NCBI GenBank assembly: GCA_946415795.1
Contig: CAMKTW010000031.1
Coordinates: 1-10,752, forward strand
DNA: 10,752 nucleotides
Direction: 5' to 3'
Source: an uncultured Bacteroidales bacterium
Lineage (GTDB): Bacteria; Bacteroidota; Bacteroidia; Bacteroidales; UBA932
The position numbers and the translations under genes were made by a program. The notes beneath the pieces were generated by a model. That model was not told where the DNA came from, made no database searches, and was given only the letters and a program-made list of their open reading frames with translations. Each line of letters starts with the position of its first letter. Position 1 is the first letter of the stretch. This document shows, piece after piece, positions 6,023 through 10,752 of this stretch.

Positions 6023-6042
6023 TAAAAATTATTTGTTTCAAA

Positions 6043-6900
6043 ATGTATTCTGTCTGGATAACTGGAGCCAATGGGCAATTAGGCCTTGAACTGAGGCGGA
6101 AACTCGCCCGCCGCAAACGGGTATTTGCCACCGACGCAGAACTTGACATCTGTGACGCCGCGGCCGTGGAGCGTTTCATTGCGGAGCACGGCATAGGCAC
6201 GATAATAAACTGCGCGGCCTACACCAATGTAGAAGCGGCTGAGGATGATGCCGACCTTTGCTTCCGTGTAAATGAAACTGGCGTAAAGACCCTTGCAGAG
6301 GCCGCATTCAAGGCCGATGCAGCCCTGATACAGGTATCCACCGATTATGTGTTTGACGGGAACAAACGTACCCCATACCAAGAGAGTGACTCCCCCGCCC
6401 CGCTGAGCGTTTACGGCGCAAGCAAACTGGCGGGCGAGAGGGCAATGCAGCGCTCCGGATGCCGCGGCGTGATTGTCCGCACCGCGTGGCTCTACTCCCC
6501 CTACGGCAAGAATTTCATGAAGACGATGGCGGCCCTCGGTGCGGAGCGGGAAGAGGTAAAGGTAGTCTGCGACCAGATCGGCAGTCCCACCGCTGCCGAC
6601 TCCCTTGCGGCGGCCATAGTAAGAATCATCGGCAACATCGGGACGCATCGCGGAGAGATATACAACTTCAGCGGGAGGGGCCCCTGCAGCTGGAGCGATT
6701 TTGCCGCGGCCATTATGCACTGTGCCCATAACCGCTGCCGGGTGGTGGATATAAAATCGGACGAGTACCCGCAGAAGGCTACCCGTCCGAAATATTCCTA
6801 TCTGGACTGCTCCAAGATCGAGCGCGACTTCGGCATCGTTGCCGAACCCTGGCAGAGCGCTTTGGAGCGGAATTGGCGCAGATACAAGCGAACCCTATAA
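6043..6900 (+). CDS. rmlD: dTDP-4-dehydrorhamnose reductase
   Basis: This 285-residue NAD(P)H-dependent reductase makes dTDP-L-rhamnose, the last step of the pathway, for surface polysaccharide. Visible signs are the nucleotide-binding GANGQLG (8-14), the NCAAYTNVEAAE block (56-67), STDYVFDG (99-106), the catalytic Y124-x3-K128 pair in VYGASK, and the family's C-terminal RPKYSYLDCSKIE (248-260). An upstream ATG at 6001 would add 14 residues before the Rossmann strand, but it lies upstream of the predicted start of transcription, so 6043 is preferred. The gene stands alone here; rmlA, rmlB and rmlC are not in the window. Its last six bases overlap the end of infB tail to tail. A related sugar-nucleotide reductase is the main alternative. 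Confidence 0.92.
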   Translation: MYSVWITGANGQLGLELRRKLARRKRVFATDAELDICDAAAVERFIAEHGIGTIINCAAYTNVEAAEDDADLCFRVNETGVKTLAEAAFKADAALIQVSTDYVFDGNKRTPYQESDSPAPLSVYGASKLAGERAMQRSGCRGVIVRTAWLYSPYGKNFMKTMAALGAEREEVKVVCDQIGSPTAADSLAAAIVRIIGNIGTHRGEIYNFSGRGPCSWSDFAAAIMHCAHNRCRVVDIKSDEYPQKATRPKYSYLDCSKIERDFGIVAEPWQSALERNWRRYKRTL

Positions 6901-9627
6901 GGTCCTCTTAATCTGAACTATGGTGTAGGCTTCGATTACGTCGCCGACCTTGATGTCGTTGAAGTTCTCTATGTTCATACCGCAGTCGTAGCCTGCCGCA
7001 ACCTCCTTGACATCGTCCTTGAAGCGCTTGAGGGAGCCGAGCGTACCGGTATAAACCACAATGCCGTCGCGGATTACGCGGACATTGGCGGTGCGGGTGA
7101 GCTTGCCCTCCTTGACCATACAGCCGGCAATTGTTCCGACCTTGGATATCTTGAAGGTCTCGCGAACCTCGGCGGTAGCGGTAACCTCCTCCTTCTCTTC
7201 GGGAGCAAGCATACCTTCAATACCGTCCTTTACCTCGTTGATGGCGTCGTAGATTACAGAGTAGAGACGGATCTCGATACCCTCTTTCTCTGCCTGGCGG
7301 CGGGCATCCGAGCTGGGACGCACCTGGAAGCCGATTATGATGGCGTTAGATGCAACTGCCAGCAGGACATCCGACTCGGAGATGGCACCCACAGCCTTGT
7401 GGATGACATTGACCTTGACCTCCTCTGTGGAGAGTTTGATGAGGGAATCTGAAAGAGCCTCGATGGAACCGTCCACATCGGCCTTGACAATGATGTTGAG
7501 CTCCTTGAAGTTGCCGATTGCGATACGGCGGCCGATCTCCTCGAGGGTGACGTGCTGCTGTGCGCGCAGACCCTGCATACGGAGCAGCTGTTCGCGCTTG
7601 TTGGCAATCTCCTTTGCCTCTTTCTCGTCTTCCAGCACGTTGATGGTATCACCGGCGGTGGGGGCACCGTTCAGGCCGAGGACAGACACAGGCGTGGAAG
7701 GGCCAGCCTCAGTGATCTTCTGCCCGCGCTCGTTGAACATAGCCTTTACGCGTCCGGTATAGCAGCCGGCCAGCACCACGTCACCGACGTGAAGGGTTCC
7801 CGACTGAACCAGCACGGTAGCCAGATAGCCGCGGCCCTTGTCAAGCGAAGACTCCACCACGCTGCCCACGGCGCGTTTGTTGGGGTTGGCCTTGAGGTCC
7901 AGCATATCGGCCTCCAGGAGCACCTTTTCAAGAAGCTTATCCACATTGATACCCTTTTTGGCAGAAATCTCCTGGCACTGATAGTTGCCGCCCCAGTCCT
8001 CTACGAGGATATTCATATTTGCCAGCTGCTCACGGATTTTCTCTCCGCTTGCGCCGGGTTTGTCTATCTTGTTGATTGCAAATACCATAGGCACGCCCGC
8101 AGCCTGCGCGTGGTTGATAGCCTCGATGGTCTGGGGCATCACGGCGTCGTCGGCAGCGATAATGATGATGGCGATGTCGGTCATCTTGGCACCGCGGGCA
8201 CGCATAGCGGTGAAGGCTTCGTGGCCGGGGGTATCCAGGAAGGTGATGCGCCGGCCGTCCTCCAGCTTGACGCTGTAGGCACCGATATGCTGGGTGATAC
8301 CGCCAGCCTCGCCGGCAATGACGTTGGTGTTGCGGATATTGTCAAGCAGGGAGGTCTTGCCGTGGTCCACGTGCCCCATAACGGTGATGATGGGAGGACG
8401 CGGCACCAGATCTTCCGGACGGTCCTCTTCCTGCTCCAGAGCCTCCTGCTCGCCGGCGGTGGTAAACTCTATCTTATAGCCGAACTCCTCTGCGACAAGG
8501 GTAAGCACGTCGGCCTCCAGCCTCTGGTTGATGGATACCATCTGGCCCAGGTTCATACAAGCCTCGATAACCTTTGTCACGGGGGTATTGTTCATCATAA
8601 TGGCAAGCTCGTTCACGGTAACGAACTCCGTCACCTTCAATATCTTGCTGGTGAGCATCTCCTGCTGCATAGCCTCCTCCTGCTTAGCCTCGAATATCTC
8701 GCGCTTTTCGCGGCGGTGCTTGCTGCCCTTGGTCTTGCTTCGGCTCTCTGTGAGACGTGCGTAGGTCTCTTTTATCTGACGCTGAACCTCATCTTCATCA
8801 GTCTCGGGACGTACAAACTTGCCGGGCATAGCATCGCGCTGGCTCTTCTTGTTGCGACGGTTGCGGTCAGAATCCTTGCCGTAGTTTGCGCTCTGATTGA
8901 TATCGACCTTTGTCGTCTGCTTGTGGATGCGCTCACGCTTCTTGTTTTTGTCGCGCGGTTTATCCTTGGATGCAGGCTTGGTCTCCTCGAGGTTGATCTT
9001 GCCCAGGATGGCGGGGCCTTTGAGCTTCTCTACCTTGGTTTCAATATGCTCGATGACGGGTTTTTCCGCAGGGGCGGGAGCCTCTTCTTCCTCTTTCTGA
9101 ACAGGCGCTGTCTCCGGTGCCGTCTGCTCCTGTTCAACCGGTTTAACCTCCTCCGGAGCCGGCTTTTCAACCTTTTTAGGTTTATTGATGGCATCGAGGT
9201 CTATCTTGTCCAGAACATTCAATGTATGATGCTGCGGCTTCTCTTCCACCGGTTCCGGCTCCTCGACGGGTGCGGGCTTCTCCGGCTCCGGTGACGGTTC
9301 CGGCTTGGGCGCAGGCGCGCTCTTTGCCGCGAACGGCTTGCTGTCCAGCACGTTGGTCTTGATGATAACCTCTTCCGGCTCTTCTACCGGCGCCTTGGCG
9401 TGTTCGCTTTCTGTAATCTCCTTTACAGAAATAGCCACCTTGCGGGACTGCTCCTTGAGCAGATGCTCCTTGGCGAACTCTTTTTCCACCAGGGCATAAG
9501 CATCTTCTGAGAGCACCGCGCCAGGGTTTGACTCTATCTCTATCCCCTTCTTGTGGAGAAACTCAACCAGAGTCGAAAGTGCGATGTTGAATTCTTTGAC
9601 TACTTTACTAGCTCGAATTTTTGCCAT
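6895..9627 (-). CDS. infB: Translation initiation factor IF-2
   Basis: This 910-residue GTPase brings fMet-tRNA to the 30S subunit and promotes 50S joining. An IF2_N-like domain occupies about 1-52. A long charged P/E/K-rich linker (about 75-320) follows, then a second IF2_N-like domain (about 330-388). The G domain has G1 GHVDHGKT (418-425), GGITQHIGAY for switch I (442-451), G3 DTPGH (465-469), G4 NKID (519-522) and G5 SAK (555-557). Then come the domain II barrel (about 585-670), domain III (about 705-805) and the tRNA-binding C-terminal barrel (about 815-910). All GTPase motifs are intact. It starts 20 bases after the nusA stop, so it is in the conserved nusA-infB operon. The linker makes it longer than many IF-2s but is normal in this phylum. 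Confidence 0.98.
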   Translation of the reverse strand: MAKIRASKVVKEFNIALSTLVEFLHKKGIEIESNPGAVLSEDAYALVEKEFAKEHLLKEQSRKVAISVKEITESEHAKAPVEEPEEVIIKTNVLDSKPFAAKSAPAPKPEPSPEPEKPAPVEEPEPVEEKPQHHTLNVLDKIDLDAINKPKKVEKPAPEEVKPVEQEQTAPETAPVQKEEEEAPAPAEKPVIEHIETKVEKLKGPAILGKINLEETKPASKDKPRDKNKKRERIHKQTTKVDINQSANYGKDSDRNRRNKKSQRDAMPGKFVRPETDEDEVQRQIKETYARLTESRSKTKGSKHRREKREIFEAKQEEAMQQEMLTSKILKVTEFVTVNELAIMMNNTPVTKVIEACMNLGQMVSINQRLEADVLTLVAEEFGYKIEFTTAGEQEALEQEEDRPEDLVPRPPIITVMGHVDHGKTSLLDNIRNTNVIAGEAGGITQHIGAYSVKLEDGRRITFLDTPGHEAFTAMRARGAKMTDIAIIIIAADDAVMPQTIEAINHAQAAGVPMVFAINKIDKPGASGEKIREQLANMNILVEDWGGNYQCQEISAKKGINVDKLLEKVLLEADMLDLKANPNKRAVGSVVESSLDKGRGYLATVLVQSGTLHVGDVVLAGCYTGRVKAMFNERGQKITEAGPSTPVSVLGLNGAPTAGDTINVLEDEKEAKEIANKREQLLRMQGLRAQQHVTLEEIGRRIAIGNFKELNIIVKADVDGSIEALSDSLIKLSTEEVKVNVIHKAVGAISESDVLLAVASNAIIIGFQVRPSSDARRQAEKEGIEIRLYSVIYDAINEVKDGIEGMLAPEEKEEVTATAEVRETFKISKVGTIAGCMVKEGKLTRTANVRVIRDGIVVYTGTLGSLKRFKDDVKEVAAGYDCGMNIENFNDIKVGDVIEAYTIVQIKRTL

Positions 9628-9647
9628 TCTATATCCCTTGTTGTTTT

Positions 9648-10752
9648 TTATTCAAATTCCGAGCGGAGAATCCGTTGTACTTCTTCTACGGTTTCATCCT
9701 CGAGGTCGGCACGCTGGCTGATCTCCTCCACGGGGAGAGCCAGGACGCTCTTTGCAGTATCCAGGCCGATAGCCTTGAGGGCGTCTATGATCCACATATC
9801 GATCTCATCGCTGAAATCCTCCAGCAATACATCCTCTTCTTCTGCAGCCGCCTCTGTCTCGTCAACCTCGCGGTAAGCCTCTATCTGATAATCTATGAGC
9901 ATACCTGCAAGCTTGATGTTACAGCCGCCCTTGCCGATTGCAACCGAAACCTCGGAAGGTTTGAGATAGACGTTGACGGTCTTGTTTGCCTCGTCAAACT
10001 CCATCGATGAAATACGTGCGGGCGAAAGGGCGCGCTGGATGAGCAATTGCTTGTTGTTTGTCCAGTTGATGACGTCGATGTTCTCGTTGTGAAGCTCCTT
10101 CACGATGCCGTGGATACGGGAACCCTTGACACCCACGCAGGCGCCTACCGGATCGATGCGGTCGTCGTACGACTCGACTGCCACCTTGGCGCGTTCGCCG
10201 GGGATGCGGACCACCTTCTTGATGGTGATCAGGCCGTCGAATATCTCGGGAACCTCCTGCTCGAAGAGTTTTTCAAGGAAGAGGCTGGATGTCCTGGAAA
10301 GGGTTATCACGGGACGGTTGTTCTTCATCTCCACATTGATGATGATGGCCTTCACCGTGTCGTCCTTGCGGAAGAAGTCAGAAGGAATCTGCTCGCTCTT
10401 GGGGAGTACCAGCTCGTTCTTCTCCTCGTCGTGGATGATGGTCTCTTTTTTCCACGACTGGTGTACCTGACCCACAATGATCTCGCCGATGCGCTCTTTA
10501 TAGCGGTTGTAAAGGTTAGCATTCTCAAGGTCCATAATGCGGCCTGCAAGGTTCTGACGGATGTTCAGGATGCCGCGGCGGCCAAACTGGGAGAGCTTGA
10601 CCTCCTCAGTATAATCCTCACCCACCTCGTAGGAGTCATCTATCTTGCTGACCTCTTCCAGAGATATCTCAGTCGCGGGATTCTCTACAGTCTCCACCAC
10701 CTCGCGGGTACGCCATATCTCAAAGTCACCCTTGTCTATGTTGATGACGATG
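9648..10752 (-). CDS. nusA: Transcription termination/antitermination factor NusA (5' end cut by window)
   Basis: The frame is open to the right edge, giving 367 visible residues; about 50 N-terminal residues should lie outside, judged from the usual 410-420. A GTG at 10700 could start a 350-residue product but is internal, since the upstream codons still encode family sequence (INIDKGDFEIWRTREVV). After the end of the RNA polymerase-binding N-terminal domain comes an S1 domain (about 10480-10250, with KSEQIPSDFFRKDDTV). Two KH domains follow: one with GACVGVKGSRIHGI and one with VAIGKGGCNIKLAG near 9920-9950. The tail is acidic with a helical LALPVEEISQRA segment. NusA modulates pausing, termination and antitermination on RNA polymerase. 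It is cotranscribed with infB; rimP is expected just outside. Confidence 0.96.
   Translation of the reverse strand, partial: IVINIDKGDFEIWRTREVVETVENPATEISLEEVSKIDDSYEVGEDYTEEVKLSQFGRRGILNIRQNLAGRIMDLENANLYNRYKERIGEIIVGQVHQSWKKETIIHDEEKNELVLPKSEQIPSDFFRKDDTVKAIIINVEMKNNRPVITLSRTSSLFLEKLFEQEVPEIFDGLITIKKVVRIPGERAKVAVESYDDRIDPVGACVGVKGSRIHGIVKELHNENIDVINWTNNKQLLIQRALSPARISSMEFDEANKTVNVYLKPSEVSVAIGKGGCNIKLAGMLIDYQIEAYREVDETEAAAEEEDVLLEDFSDEIDMWIIDALKAIGLDTAKSVLALPVEEISQRADLEDETVEEVQRILRSEFE

Noticed and set aside
6001..6042. Upstream ATG for rmlD
   Set aside because: The Rossmann strand begins at the ATG at 6043, and the -7 box at 6015-6022 would lie inside the longer coding sequence.
5950..6078. 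N-terminal extension of the DUF4290 protein
   Set aside because: The extra 43 residues would be read through the divergent promoter boxes and into rmlD, while family members begin at MDYN.
7552..9294. Plus-strand open frame of 580 codons opposite infB
   Set aside because: It is antisense to infB. The leucine-rich translation is simply the complement of GAG/AAG-rich linker codons, so it reflects composition rather than a gene.

Overview
The window looks like the chromosome of a member of the Bacteroidota, most likely a gut-type Bacteroidales. Three things point there. The families and their arrangement are typical of the phylum: pyrE next to an SRPBCC gene, a DUF4290 gene directly upstream of ftsK, and a LolA-like gene downstream of it. 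Intergenic regions carry the characteristic Bacteroidota promoter elements (TTTG about 19 bases upstream of TAnnTTTG). Purine-rich Shine-Dalgarno sequences are not evident upstream of the starts. I could not run a homology search, so genus and family are not resolved. This is mainly ordinary core genome; I see no phage, transposase, CRISPR array, tRNA, rRNA or defence system.

Layout. 1-1065 (minus): pyrE followed by a small SRPBCC-fold gene that runs off the left edge. 1148-1753 (plus): a divergent NUDIX hydrolase. 1754-2041: a gene-free stretch with three successive hairpins sharing a CGTCC/GGACG-type arm, then a strong minus-strand terminator. 2042-2167 (minus): a 41-residue unannotated-looking peptide gene with its own promoter-like sequence and that terminator. 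2311-5949 (minus): an apparent operon DUF4290 - ftsK - LolA-like. 6043-6900 (plus): rmlD alone, divergent from the DUF4290 operon. 6895-10752 (minus): nusA - infB, the conserved transcription/translation operon, with nusA cut by the right edge.

How the genes work together. PyrE makes OMP for pyrimidine synthesis. FtsK pumps the chromosome terminus through the division septum. The LolA-like protein probably chaperones lipoproteins or lipids across the periplasm. RmlD completes dTDP-L-rhamnose for surface glycans. NusA and IF-2 couple transcription elongation and translation initiation. The parts that are not routine are the small peptide gene, the palindrome cluster beside it, the interleaved divergent promoters and a six-base tail-to-tail overlap between rmlD and infB.
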